Positions 27,200 through 37,585 of a stretch of DNA of 64,000 nt are shown here, in pieces. Both the position numbers and the translations under genes were made by a program. The notes below the pieces were generated by a model that worked only from the letters and a program-made list of their open reading frames with translations, made no database searches and had not been told where the DNA came from. Each line of letters starts with the position of its first letter. The first letter of the stretch is position 1. Source of the DNA: Ancylobacter sonchi. Its GTDB lineage: Bacteria > Pseudomonadota > Alphaproteobacteria > Rhizobiales > Xanthobacteraceae. The stretch covers positions 248,001 to 312,000 of the forward strand of contig NZ_JAHBGF010000010.1 in NCBI RefSeq assembly GCF_018390695.1, in the 5' to 3' direction.

Positions 27200-27679
27200 T
27201 CACGGCCGGAAACGCGCGCGAATCCGCATCTCCAGCTCGTCGCGCACCGCGCGATAGGCGTCGAGGCACTGCTCGCGATTGCCGGTGACCAGGGTCGGGT
27301 CCGGCGTCGGCCAGTATTCCACGTCGAGGGCGTTGCTGCGGGTGAGCTCCAGCGCCCGGTGATGCGCATCGGGGGACAGCGTGATGACGAGATCGAAGGC
27401 GAGCCCTTCGTTCTCCTCGAGCTCCTCCAGCGTCTGCGGCCGATGCCGGCCGATGTCGAGGCCGATCTCCTCGATGGCGGCGGTGACGAAGGGATCGACC
27501 TCGCCCTTCATCACCCCGGCCGAGCCGATATAGATGGAGCGCCCGAACAGATGACGCGCCAGCGCCGCCGCCATGGGCGAGCGCACGCTGTTCTGCCCGC
27601 ACATGAACAGCACCGCCTGCGGCCGCGCCTTGCTGCGGGCGGGCTCGAAGGGCTGTGCGGTTTCCATCACCGCGCTCAA
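27200..27679 (-). CDS. Low-molecular-weight phosphatase family protein
   Basis: A 159-residue LMW tyrosine phosphatase / ArsC-like protein. The P-loop reads CGQNSVRS, preserving the C-x5-R catalytic frame but differing from the usual CxGNx[11 protein letters not shown] supplies the general-acid aspartate-proline. It overlaps the UPF0262 gene by 4 bases and belongs to a hisD-UPF0262-phosphatase operon common in Hyphomicrobiales. The ATG at 27667 is an alternative start. The substrate is unknown, and a link to arsenate is not implied by this context. Confidence 0.85.
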   Translation of the reverse strand: MSAVMETAQPFEPARSKARPQAVLFMCGQNSVRSPMAAALARHLFGRSIYIGSAGVMKGEVDPFVTAAIEEIGLDIGRHRPQTLEELEENEGLAFDLVITLSPDAHHRALELTRSNALDVEYWPTPDPTLVTGNREQCLDAYRAVRDELEMRIRARFRP

Positions 27680-28173
27680 CCCTTCCAGTGCAAGGCGCAG
27701 ACGAGGGTGAACAGCCGCCGCGCCGTGGTGAAGTCGCAGGCGACCTTGTCCTTCAGCCGTTCGCGCAGCAGCTCGGAACCCTCGTTGTGCAAACCGCGCC
27801 GGCCCATGTCGATCGCCTCGATCTGCGACGGGCTGGCACGGCGGATCGCGTCGTAATAGCTCTCGCAGACCAGGAAATAGTCCTTCACCACCCGCCGCAG
27901 CGGGCTAAGGGACAGGTGGTGGGACACCACCGGCTCGCCATCCTGCCGGGCGATGTCGAGCACCAGCCGGTTGTCGGCGAGCGACACGGTGAGGGCGTAG
28001 GGGCCGGGATGCGGATCGCCGAGCGGCGCGAAGCTGTTCTCCTCGATCAGGTCGTAGATGGCGATGGCGCGCTCATGCTCGATGTCGCGGGTGGAGCGAC
28101 CGATCGAGGCGGGATCGAGCCGCACCGCCACCAGGCGGCGCGTATCGACATGGGGATCATCGCCTTCCGCCAT
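27676..28173 (-). CDS. UPF0262 family protein
   Basis: A 165-residue protein matching UPF0262 of alphaproteobacteria: [20 protein letters not shown] and [19 protein letters not shown] are the recognisable stretches, and the family normally follows hisD as here. No membrane segment or signal peptide is seen. Function unknown. The ATG at 28173 starts 10 bases after the hisD stop; a longer frame to 28218 is unlikely because it would overlap hisD. Confidence 0.9.
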   Translation of the reverse strand: MAEGDDPHVDTRRLVAVRLDPASIGRSTRDIEHERAIAIYDLIEENSFAPLGDPHPGPYALTVSLADNRLVLDIARQDGEPVVSHHLSLSPLRRVVKDYFLVCESYYDAIRRASPSQIEAIDMGRRGLHNEGSELLRERLKDKVACDFTTARRLFTLVCALHWKG

Positions 28174-28183
28174 GCCCGGCCTC

Positions 28184-29476
28184 TCAGAGGTTGAGGCGGA
28201 TGGCGACCGAGCGGGCATGGGCGCCGAGCCCTTCCGCCTCGCCGATGGCGATGGCGGCCGGGCCGAGGGCGCGCAGCTGCTCGGGTCCGCATTTGAGGAT
28301 GGAGGTGCGCTTCATGAAGTCGAGCACGCCGAGCCCGGAGGAGAAGCGGGCCGAGCGGGCGGTGGGCAGCACGTGGTTGGAGCCGCCGACATAGTCGCCG
28401 ATCGCCTCGGGCGTGTGGGCGCCGAGGAAGATCGCTCCGGCATGGCGGATCCGCGCCGCCAGCGCCTCGGGATCGGCGGTGAGGATCTCGAGATGCTCGG
28501 GAGCGATGCGGTCGGCCAGAGCGGGGGCGTCGTCCAGGCTGGCGAGGTGCACGATCAGGCCGAAATCGGCCCAGGAGGCCGAGGCGATGTCGCGGCGGGG
28601 CAGGGCGGCCAGGTGGCGCTCCACCGCCGCCTCCACCGCGCTCGCCAGCGTGGGGCTGTCGGTGAACAGGATCGACTGCGCGGCGGTGTCGTGTTCCGCC
28701 TGCGCCAGCAGGTCGGCGGCGATCCAGTCGGGGTTCTGCTCGCCATCGGCGATGACCAGCACCTCGGACGGACCGGCGATCATGTCGATGCCCACCGTGC
28801 CGAATACCTGCCGCTTGGCGGCGGCGACATAGGCGTTGCCCGGCCCGACGATCTTGGCGACCGGGGCGATGGTCGCGGTGCCATAGGCAAGCGCCGCCAC
28901 CGCCTGCGCGCCGCCGACGCGATACACCTCGTCGACGCCGGCGAGGCGGGCTGCCGCCAGCACCAGCGGGTTGAGCACGCCGTCGGGCGAGGGCACCACC
29001 ATGGCGAGCCGGCCGACGCCGGCGACCTTGGCCGGCACCGCGTTCATCAGCACCGAGGAGGGGTAGGCGGCGGTGCCGCCCGGCACATAGAGCCCGACCG
29101 CGTCCACCGGGGTCCAGCGATGGCCGAGCTCGACGCCGATGGCGTCGACATAGCGACCGCTCTCCGGCAGCTGGCGGGCATGGTGCGAGCGGATGCGCTC
29201 ATGGGCGAGGGTGAGCGCCTCCAGCGTCTTCGGATCGGCGGCGGCCACGGCGGCGTCGATCTCGCCTTCGGTGACGCGGATGCCGGCCTCGGCGAGGTCG
29301 ATGCGGTCGAAGCGCCGGGAATAGTCGATCAGCGCGGCGTCACCGCGCGCGCGCACTTCGGCGACGATCTCGGCGACGGCGCGGGTCACGTCCTCCGACA
29401 CCTCGCGCTTGGTGCCGAGGAAAGCCTGGAAGCGGTCCGCGAAATCAGGCGAGCGGGCGTCGAGGTGAAGCGGCAT
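28184..29476 (-). CDS. hisD: Histidinol dehydrogenase
   Basis: The 430-residue zinc enzyme oxidises histidinol to histidine in two NAD-dependent steps. Key blocks are [50 protein letters not shown] and [12 protein letters not shown], followed by [11 protein letters not shown] and [12 protein letters not shown]. Length is normal. The ATG at 29476 (MPLHLD) is chosen over the longer frame because it matches the family start. Confidence 0.96.
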   Translation of the reverse strand: MPLHLDARSPDFADRFQAFLGTKREVSEDVTRAVAEIVAEVRARGDAALIDYSRRFDRIDLAEAGIRVTEGEIDAAVAAADPKTLEALTLAHERIRSHHARQLPESGRYVDAIGVELGHRWTPVDAVGLYVPGGTAAYPSSVLMNAVPAKVAGVGRLAMVVPSPDGVLNPLVLAAARLAGVDEVYRVGGAQAVAALAYGTATIAPVAKIVGPGNAYVAAAKRQVFGTVGIDMIAGPSEVLVIADGEQNPDWIAADLLAQAEHDTAAQSILFTDSPTLASAVEAAVERHLAALPRRDIASASWADFGLIVHLASLDDAPALADRIAPEHLEILTADPEALAARIRHAGAIFLGAHTPEAIGDYVGGSNHVLPTARSARFSSGLGVLDFMKRTSILKCGPEQLRALGPAAIAIGEAEGLGAHARSVAIRLNL

Positions 29477-29762
29477 GGGCAGGTCCTGCAAGCGGTGGCC
29501 GGGGCGCATGGCCCAGCCTCGGGTCCGGCGATGATCAGCGGACCTCGTATCGCAACCGCTTGCCCGGATGACAAGAGCATCCGCGTCGGGGCAGGGGGCC
29601 GCGAGGCCATCGGCGACCCGTTGCGAGCGAGGCGTGCCGGCGCGATGGGCCCGGGCGAGGCGCATGGAACATCCCGCTCAAACGTGGGATAACGTAGACG
29701 GGACGATCGCCGGGCCTTTCCTGCCGGCCATCCGCCCTTTCTGGATCGGAAACCCGGACATC

Positions 29763-30644
29763 ATGACCGACGCCACGTCGACCGAGCAAATGCTCAGCAG
29801 GATCGCCGTATCCAATGGCGTGAGCACCGACGCGGCACGGACGCTGCTCGACGCCATACGCGCCGGCGGCGGCCGCATGGCGCAGTTCAGCCATCCCGAG
29901 CTTGGCGGCATGGGCCAGTGGTCGTTCGGCGGCATGCTGATGATCGGCGACATGTTCAATAACGGGCTCAAGGCGAAGGTGGACAGGCTCTGCCACGAGC
30001 TGGCCGATTTCGCCGCCACGCTGCCGCCGCCGGTGATGGGAGGCGGCTATCGCTGGTGGCCCGACGGCCTCGGAGCCCCGAGCACGTCCGGCGCGCAGAA
30101 CGACATGCGCTACGCCTTCTTTCCGTCCGACCGCCGGCTGGTGATCAGCCAGCATGGCGTGGTGACGGTGTTCGATACCGGCGAGCACATGATCTCCGGC
30201 GTGTCCCAGCAGCAGGGCGGCACCTATAATCTGAGCTTCTCCAGCCAGTTCGGGCAGATCGATCTTTCCTCGCTCCGGCGCGTGCCGGGAACGGGCGAGG
30301 CGCCGGTGGACCCGCCGGCGCCTGCGTGGATGCCCGAGCCCGTTCCGGCCCCGATGGCCATGCCCGAACCGGTCAGCGCGCCGGCGCCCGCGTGGGTGCC
30401 GGTGCCTGAACCCGTCCCGGTCTCGATGGCCATGCCCGAGCCTGTCAGCGCGCCGGCGCCGGTGCCGGACCATGCGGCTCTCGCAGTCGAAACCGCTGCC
30501 GTCGCCGCGCCCCGGACCGAGCCGCTCGTCGGTCACGACGACATTTTCGACAAGCTGGAACGGCTGGGAGAGCTCGCGAAGAAGGGCATCCTCACCGAGG
30601 CGGAGTTCCAGGCCAAGAAGACCGAGCTGCTCGCGCGGCTGTAG
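29763..30644 (+). CDS. Hypothetical protein with C-terminal SHOCT motif
   Basis: A 293-residue cytoplasmic-looking protein. The N-terminal half includes a helical part (MLSRIAVSNGVSTDAARTLL) and a region ending QQQGGTYNLSFSSQFGQ. A proline-rich linker at about residues 180-240 contains repeated MPEPV and SAPAP units. The last 35 residues, DIFDKLERLGELAKKGILTE and EFQAKKTELLARL, form a SHOCT domain, a short oligomerisation or binding motif. Function unknown. The ATG at 29763 lacks a strong ribosome binding site. Confidence 0.75.
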   Translation: MTDATSTEQMLSRIAVSNGVSTDAARTLLDAIRAGGGRMAQFSHPELGGMGQWSFGGMLMIGDMFNNGLKAKVDRLCHELADFAATLPPPVMGGGYRWWPDGLGAPSTSGAQNDMRYAFFPSDRRLVISQHGVVTVFDTGEHMISGVSQQQGGTYNLSFSSQFGQIDLSSLRRVPGTGEAPVDPPAPAWMPEPVPAPMAMPEPVSAPAPAWVPVPEPVPVSMAMPEPVSAPAPVPDHAALAVETAAVAAPRTEPLVGHDDIFDKLERLGELAKKGILTEAEFQAKKTELLARL

Positions 30645-30746
30645 GTCGTTGCGACTACCTGGTGCCGGGACCGGAAATCCCCGACCTTCGAAGAGGCGGA
30701 GGGCGCGCATCCGCTGGCCGGGCCAGCCGCGTGAGCGCCGAGCCGG

Positions 30747-31760
30747 CTAGGGAACCGGCTGGGGCTCGGGAAACGTCCAGGTGCCGTTCAGGATTTCCTC
30801 ACGCGGACGATAGAGTCGTACCGTGTAGTTCCAGTCCTTCACGATCGGCAGGCAGTTGGGAATCTTGCCGTCGCAGCCACCGAACTGGACATCGACCGCG
30901 CCATCCGCGCTCTTGACGGCAGTGATGTCGTTCAGCGAGTAGGCGTCGTACTCGTTCTTCTGGAAGAAACCTTCGCCATTATAGACGCTGATCGACCAGA
31001 AGGCGTCGACCGGCACGTCCTTGACGCGCAGCTTGTAGACGGTGGTGCCGTCGTTCTTCGCCGGCGCCAGGCTGAGATAGGTCGCGTCGCGGTCCGGGTT
31101 GCCGCCCCATCCCGCCGCCGTGCCGATCAGGTGCTGGATCGGATCGACCTGTCCCCTGGTGCCGAAGGCGTTCCTGAAGCCGCCGGTCGCCGACGACAGG
31201 ACCAGCAGGGCGTCGCGGAGCTTCTTCTGTCCGGCGGCGTCCCACGCGGGTATCTCGAAGCTGCCGCGCGCCGGCTGGGAGGCCTTGATGGCATCCTGCA
31301 AGGCATGCACCTGCTCAAGGTCCTTGGGATCGTTGGGATCGACAAGCGTCCTGATGGCCGCCATCACGTAGCGGGTACCGACCTTCTCCCTGGTCAGGGT
31401 GACCGGCCCGGCGGCGTAGACGACCATCGGCGTGTAGTGATCCTCGTTGATCACCTGCAGCGACATGAAGCGCTTGCCAGCGTCGGGCAGGGTGATCGTC
31501 ACCGGCCCGGCGTCGAGGTCGAATACCGTGTGCGAGTAGAGCGTGTCCCGGTTCATCCGGATGACGCTCTGCTGGTCGATCGGGGTAGGCGTGCGATTAT
31601 GGGCGAACACGCCGAGGCCGCCATCCTTGACGGCGACCGCCATGTACATGTCCGACTCGGCCCGGGGGAAGTTGTCCACCGTGACGGGCACGGATTGGGC
31701 ATGGGCGGCCAGGGGCAGTGCGACGGCAAGGCCGAGGCCGGCGACGAGGGACGGTTTCAT
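30747..31760 (-). CDS. Exported DUF1254/DUF1214 domain protein
   Basis: A 337-residue periplasmic protein with a signal peptide (SLVAGLGLAVALPLAAHA, cleaved before QSVPV). RMNRDTLYSHTVFDL marks the DUF1254 part, and VDAFWSISVYNGEGFF plus YTVRLYRPREEIL mark DUF1214. DUF1254 proteins have no firmly established role. Two longer paralogues lie 4-8 kb away at 36132 and 37586, sharing the FW(S/A)(L/I) and Y(R/Q)P blocks. A GGGAG site precedes the ATG at 31760. Confidence 0.85.
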   Translation of the reverse strand: MKPSLVAGLGLAVALPLAAHAQSVPVTVDNFPRAESDMYMAVAVKDGGLGVFAHNRTPTPIDQQSVIRMNRDTLYSHTVFDLDAGPVTITLPDAGKRFMSLQVINEDHYTPMVVYAAGPVTLTREKVGTRYVMAAIRTLVDPNDPKDLEQVHALQDAIKASQPARGSFEIPAWDAAGQKKLRDALLVLSSATGGFRNAFGTRGQVDPIQHLIGTAAGWGGNPDRDATYLSLAPAKNDGTTVYKLRVKDVPVDAFWSISVYNGEGFFQKNEYDAYSLNDITAVKSADGAVDVQFGGCDGKIPNCLPIVKDWNYTVRLYRPREEILNGTWTFPEPQPVP

Positions 31761-31897
31761 AAACACAACTCCCGGCACGATAGTGCCGGGGTCACCCTAG
31801 TCCTTCCGCTACGGATTCGACAGTGAATGCGGAGGGTAATACCGTATGGCGAGGGCGAGGTGTTCGCGGGCGGTGCGTGCGGGCGGTGCGTCCTGCC

Positions 31898-32410
31898 TCA
31901 CGCCGTGTTGTCGTGGCAGGGCGTACCCTTGGCGTCCCAGGCGGGGCCGAGATCCTCGACGCCGGCTTCCAGGCAATCCACCGTGAGCTGAAGCTGGCCA
32001 CCGCCGGAGAAGGTGAAAGTCACCGTGCCGGACGGCGATTCCGTCGGCTCGAAGGTGACCAGTAGCAGGTTCAGCACGTCGCGCTTGCGCTTGAGGTCGA
32101 TGCCGCGCACCCGTGCGCCCAGCACATGCTCGAAGCGGATGCCCGCGCGGCGGCGCACGCAGCCGGACGGTGCCTTGCCGGCGGGGCCGAGATCTAGGGC
32201 GGCAACCACCGCCGCCGCGCCGGCGCCCTCGGCCGCCAGCTCCTTCTGCACCGCGCTTTCCCAGTCGAAGCGGTTGGCGAGCATGACGAAGCGGCGCTCG
32301 CCGGGCTGGAAGGCCATGTCGCCTACCGACACCACCGCATCCTGAAGATGCACCGACAGGACGGCGAGATCCTCGTCGTCGAGCGCAATCAGCTTGAGGC
32401 CGCTGCCCAT
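31898..32410 (-). CDS. DUF2948 family protein
   Basis: A 170-residue protein beginning MGSGLKLIALDDEDLAVLS with HLQDAVVSVGDMAF and RRFVMLANRFDWE, all typical of DUF2948, which regularly follows murA in Hyphomicrobiales. The C-terminus has TFTFSGGGQLQLTVDCLEA. No signal or membrane segment. Function unknown. The ATG at 32410 is preferred over upstream in-frame codons. Confidence 0.88.
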   Translation of the reverse strand: MGSGLKLIALDDEDLAVLSVHLQDAVVSVGDMAFQPGERRFVMLANRFDWESAVQKELAAEGAGAAAVVAALDLGPAGKAPSGCVRRRAGIRFEHVLGARVRGIDLKRKRDVLNLLLVTFEPTESPSGTVTFTFSGGGQLQLTVDCLEAGVEDLGPAWDAKGTPCHDNTA

Positions 32411-32513
32411 TTTCTCGTTCTCCGCTTGGCTACGGGGCACAGATGGAGCCGCCTCCCGGCGGCTTCAAGTGGGCATCGCGCAACGCGTACCGGGCATGCG
32501 GGCGCGGAACGGC

Positions 32514-33803
<1,290 letters not shown>

Positions 33804-33957
33804 CTAGCTTGTGCTCCCTCGCCGGGCGCCGCACGGGGCGCGCTCGCGGCGGCAGTGATCGTGACGGGGGCCCGCGATTCGCGCGGCAGTTCCCCCAGCG
33901 TTGACCGTCACTCCTAGCGCGTGGCGGGCGGCGCGGCAATTCACCGCCGGCGCCGCC

Positions 33958-34143
33958 TCACTCCTCGCTGTCGCCGGCAGGGGATTGCGGGGAGGGCGCC
34001 TCCGCCGGGGCGGCGGGCGACGGGGAGGGAGCCGCGGCGTCGCGGCCGCGCGCCTGCGCCTTGCGGCGCTTGAGATTTTCGCGCAGCGCGGCGGCGAGGC
34101 GCCGGGCGCGCTCCTCGGCTTCGGCATCGTCCTTGCGGCGCAT
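33958..34143 (-). CDS. Small charged conserved protein upstream of murA
   Basis: A 61-residue protein, MRRKDDAEAEERARRLAAAL then RENLKRRKAQARGRD, followed by a Pro/Ala/Ser-rich tail. Short Arg/Lys/Glu-rich helical proteins of this kind are commonly annotated next to murA in Hyphomicrobiales. It is too short and biased for a functional call. A TGAGGA sequence lies upstream of the ATG at 34143. Confidence 0.65.
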   Translation of the reverse strand: MRRKDDAEAEERARRLAAALRENLKRRKAQARGRDAAAPSPSPAAPAEAPSPQSPAGDSEE

Positions 34144-34565
34144 CGGCGAGAATTCCTCAGAGCAACGGTTCGTGCCTGTCTTCGCACCGGCGGGACGGGG
34201 ATGTCCAGCTGGTGGCGCGAGGGGATGGCGGCCAAGGACGGGGGGTAGAGGGCGGTCGGTGCAAGGAGGGGGCCGGGCCTGGGGGCGGGATGGTGCTGGC
34301 CAGGACTGGGACCGGGCCGGGATGGCGCCGAGATCGCGCCGGACCGAGGCTGATCCGGGGCGTCGATCGGGGGACGCGGCGGCCGGGCGGCTGGTGCGCG
34401 GAAAGGGAGGTTGATGCCGGCGGGAGCCCATGCCGAGGGCGGGCGGGAGGCGCGTCGGCGGCGGCGGGGCGGAGACGTGGCTGTGAATGACGTCATCCCG
34501 GGCTTGCGCCTCGCGGCCGGCTGTGGCAAACGTCGCCCCGCTTTCGGGGAGCACCTCCCCGCAGG
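34144..34565. other. 422-bp intergenic region before tRNA-Thr
   Basis: Very G+C-rich sequence with no ORF of convincing composition. It should hold the tRNA-Thr promoter and that of the small minus-strand gene; I could not pick out either with confidence. Confidence 0.4.
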
Positions 34566-34640
<75 letters not shown>

Positions 34641-34732
34641 TCTCATCCCCTTGAAATTGTTGAATTCCCTGATCTGCAAGGGTTTGAGGATGCTGCTCCG
34701 GTACGCAGGAGCGGTGCGCAACGGCTCTTCGC

Positions 34733-35462
34733 ATGGCTCGCCCTATTCGCCGTCCCGAGTCGCCTGTCCATGGCTTCCGCTCCCGAGTCCCGGCTGACGT
34801 GCTGCAAGCGGCCCGTGGGCGAACGATGACCTTTTCGTTTCCCTCGGAGGGCGGCGAGCCCGGACACGTCGCGGTCGCCACCGTCGGCGAGGTGGTGACG
34901 TTCTCCCTGCGGACCCGTAGCCTTGCCATAGCCAAGTCCCGGAACGGCATCGCCACAGCCTATCTGGAACGGCAATGGGAGGCGCTTCGCTCGGGGCCAG
35001 CACCGCTCAGCCACAAGCAGGTAGTCTCCCTCTCAGGCGAGATCTACCGGCTGTTCGTCGAGCGCTTCGGGGAGGAGCCCGGTGGGGCGGAAACGTGGTC
35101 AGCGGTGACGGCGTTCAACCGGGCCGCTCGCGAGGGGCGCATCGTCGCGGCGCTGAAGCTCTCCACGGAGAATGCGGAAAACGGATCGGGATGCGCTTAG
35201 CGTGGCTGGAGCCGACTTAACGGCCTCTATCAATGCCTTGCCGAAGGATGCTCAGAACCTTCTTCCGGCCATGGAAGCCCGCTTCGGCCGGCTGGCGGAT
35301 TGGGTGCTGTCTCTCCACGGTGTCGTCACGGACGCTCCGAGCCGTGTTCGGCTCCTCCATGTCGCCGAGCAGGCCGCTACGGATGCTGCGTGGCGCATGG
35401 AGCGTGCCGCCGCCCACCTGGGACCCAGTCCGCCGCCTGTGCCGTTCCTGCATCGCGCATGA
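34733..35462 (+). pseudogene. Tyrosine recombinase (DUF6538 type), frameshifted and truncated
   Basis: The first frame (34733-35200) starts MARPIRRPESPVHGFRSRVP, matching the N-terminal DUF6538 region of phage-type integrases. The second frame (entered near 35180, to 35462) continues with MEARFGRLADWVL and AEQAATDAAWRMERAA, which belong to the next part of the same proteins. A frameshift near 35180-35200 separates them. The catalytic domain with the R..HxxR..Y residues is absent, so the gene cannot be functional. Its position next to tRNA-Thr marks an old integration event. Confidence 0.7.
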
Positions 35463-35475
35463 TGGTGGTGGCTGG

Positions 35476-35952
35476 CTAGGCTCGCTCCTGCTGGAAATAG
35501 GGCAGGGTTCTCACGCGCAGCAGAACGACCGGGAAGGCCATCAGCACGGCACCACCGAGGATGGCGAGCAAGGCGGTAGGTGCGTCCACCGAGCCATCCG
35601 CCACGGCTTGACGCCAGACCGCCATGGAGCACGGCAGGAAGAGCACGACCGCGGTAATGGCTCCCGGAGAGAAGCGTCCCCGTGTGAACAGCATCGGAAG
35701 GACGTGGAAGAAGATGGCATTGATGGCCATCAGCGAGGCGTAGACGAGGGGAATGAGCGGCAAGCGCTCGGCCACCATGGCCTGTCCGATGCCGACAGCC
35801 ACGACCACGCCATTCGTCACATAGAAGTCCCGCCACTCCACCGGCAGTTTGATGACCTCTCGCGCCCAGTTGCGCCAATCCAGTTCGTACTCCTCCAGAA
35901 TGTGAACCGAATAGGCCAGCATGGAGAGCCATGCGAGGGTCGTAAGGTCCAT
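35476..35952 (-). CDS. HXXEE domain membrane protein
   Basis: A 158-residue protein with about four or five hydrophobic helices. SVHILEEYELDWRNW near the start gives the H-x-x-E-E motif of the HXXEE family, and FHVLPMLFTRG provides another conserved histidine. The motif has suggested a metal-dependent membrane enzyme, but no activity is known. A GGAGG site sits upstream of the ATG at 35952; a longer frame begins at 36006. It lies downstream of two exported DUF1254 genes on the same strand. Confidence 0.8.
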   Translation of the reverse strand: MDLTTLAWLSMLAYSVHILEEYELDWRNWAREVIKLPVEWRDFYVTNGVVVAVGIGQAMVAERLPLIPLVYASLMAINAIFFHVLPMLFTRGRFSPGAITAVVLFLPCSMAVWRQAVADGSVDAPTALLAILGGAVLMAFPVVLLRVRTLPYFQQERA

Positions 35953-36131
35953 TCGAGCGCCTCCGGGTGAGTTCGCCTTCAAGCTCCGCTGCATCAGCCG
36001 CGCCAAGCGGCGCCGAAGCGTTCAACCGCATGGAGGCTGAGCATCGTTCGAATGTCCATCACGTAATGCCTGCGGGACGCTCGGCGGAGCGGCATACCGC
36101 TCCAGACGCGCCGCCCCCGTCAACACCGATC

Positions 36132-37538
36132 TCACGGCACCTTAACCATCTGCGGAAGCTGGTAGGCGCCTGTGAGGACTTCCTCGGTCGGCTGATACAG
36201 CCGGAGGATGACGTAGAAGTTCCCCTTCGGAGCAGGCAGCCAATTCGCGGCCAGTTCGCCTTCGGGCGGGTCGAACTGAACCGGGATGGTCATGGAACCG
36301 TCCGCGGCCTTCTTCAGGCCCTTCGTGTCCGAGGCCACCTTGTAGCGGCCGATCGGGTTCGCCACGAGCATCTTGTCCGCATCGTCATACATGGTGAGCG
36401 ACCAGAAGCCGTCCACCGGCGGCTCGCGGTCGAACTTGATGACGTAGCGGTTGGCCCCACTCAACGCGTTGCCGTCCGCGTCGGTCGAGCGCAGCGGATA
36501 CATCGCCTCCTGCTGGCCATTTCCGCCAAGATAGGAGCCCGCGACCATCGCGCGGAACGGGTAGTTGAAGCCGAAGCTGTCGAGACCCGTACCCCAGTTC
36601 CAGCCGTTCCGATTCTGGGTGGCGCTCGCTAGGGAGGACACCACCACGGCCGGCGCATCGGCGAGGCCGCGCAGAACGCCCTTGCGGGTCTGCTCGGGGA
36701 TCTTCGAGGGGTCGAAGCCGTCAGCCGTCAACCCGATGCGGGCAAATTGGCCAAACAGGGCAGCGTCGGCGGGTTTCACCTTGTTGTCCTTGAGTGCAAA
36801 GGCGAGGTGCTTGAAGAAGCCCAGTTCGTCGCCGGCAATCGCCGGGAGTGGCTCCAATGCAGCATCCGACGTCGGCTTCCCGCTCAGCGGCTCAAGCGTG
36901 AACTGCTTCTGGAGCGCCAGAACCGGAGCGACAGGCTCGCCCTGCGCGATGCGCAGACGTCCCCAAAGCCAGACCTTGTCCGTCGTCACGTCGAGGCGCT
37001 TGACGCCAGCCGGCAACGTGCCGTTCCAGCCGGGAGGAACGAGAGCGAAGCGGCCGGCCTTCGTGCCCGTGGTGCGGCGTCCGATATAGTGTTCCAACTC
37101 CTGCCACATGTTGAAGACGTTCACGACATAGTATCGGTTGTTCGTGTCGGGCACGGTGAAGATGTAGGGCTGGTCGAGCGTGACGACGGCGCTCATGTAG
37201 AACGTGTCGTTGTTGGCGGTCGGCATGTCCCTCGCGGCGGGCGTTGCCAGTTCGGTTGCCCAACCAATCTGGTTCAGCGGAGCCCGGTAACTGGTGTCCG
37301 GCTTGGGCGACGGGACGTCGGTATAGTCGCGAACCACTCGCTCCATGCGCACCAGCGGGTAGCCCCACGCATAGGCGGAGATGGCGAGCTGATAACCGTC
37401 CGTCTCCAAGCCCTTGGCAATGACTTCGGGCGACGTGGGGGTCGAGAGAAGCTTATCCTCGAAGGTCTCCGCTATCGAAACGGACGGAGCCGCAAGGGCG
37501 GCGCCCAGGGCCAAACAGAGCAGCAGTGAAGTACGCAT
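36132..37538 (-). CDS. Exported DUF1254/DUF1214 domain protein (Sec)
   Basis: A 468-residue periplasmic protein with signal peptide LLLCLALGAALAAPSVSIA, cleaved before ETFED. DUF1254 is recognised by TANNDTFYMSAVVTLD and RYYVVNVFNMWQELEHYIG; DUF1214 by PVDGFWSLTMYDDADKML and ILRLYQPTEEVLTGAY. Function unknown. AGGAGA precedes the ATG at 37538. It begins 47 bases after the stop of the next DUF1254 gene, so the two are an operon. Base composition is less G+C-rich than the flanking core genes. Confidence 0.87.
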   Translation of the reverse strand: MRTSLLLCLALGAALAAPSVSIAETFEDKLLSTPTSPEVIAKGLETDGYQLAISAYAWGYPLVRMERVVRDYTDVPSPKPDTSYRAPLNQIGWATELATPAARDMPTANNDTFYMSAVVTLDQPYIFTVPDTNNRYYVVNVFNMWQELEHYIGRRTTGTKAGRFALVPPGWNGTLPAGVKRLDVTTDKVWLWGRLRIAQGEPVAPVLALQKQFTLEPLSGKPTSDAALEPLPAIAGDELGFFKHLAFALKDNKVKPADAALFGQFARIGLTADGFDPSKIPEQTRKGVLRGLADAPAVVVSSLASATQNRNGWNWGTGLDSFGFNYPFRAMVAGSYLGGNGQQEAMYPLRSTDADGNALSGANRYVIKFDREPPVDGFWSLTMYDDADKMLVANPIGRYKVASDTKGLKKAADGSMTIPVQFDPPEGELAANWLPAPKGNFYVILRLYQPTEEVLTGAYQLPQMVKVP

Positions 37539-37585
37539 CGTTGTCTCCTCCCGGGCCGGCATGGTCGATTCCCACCGGGCGTCGA

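Noticed and set aside
27200-27679. LMW phosphatase considered as part of an arsenic system
   Set aside because: It is 13 kb from the ars operon and belongs to the hisD-UPF0262 operon of core genes.
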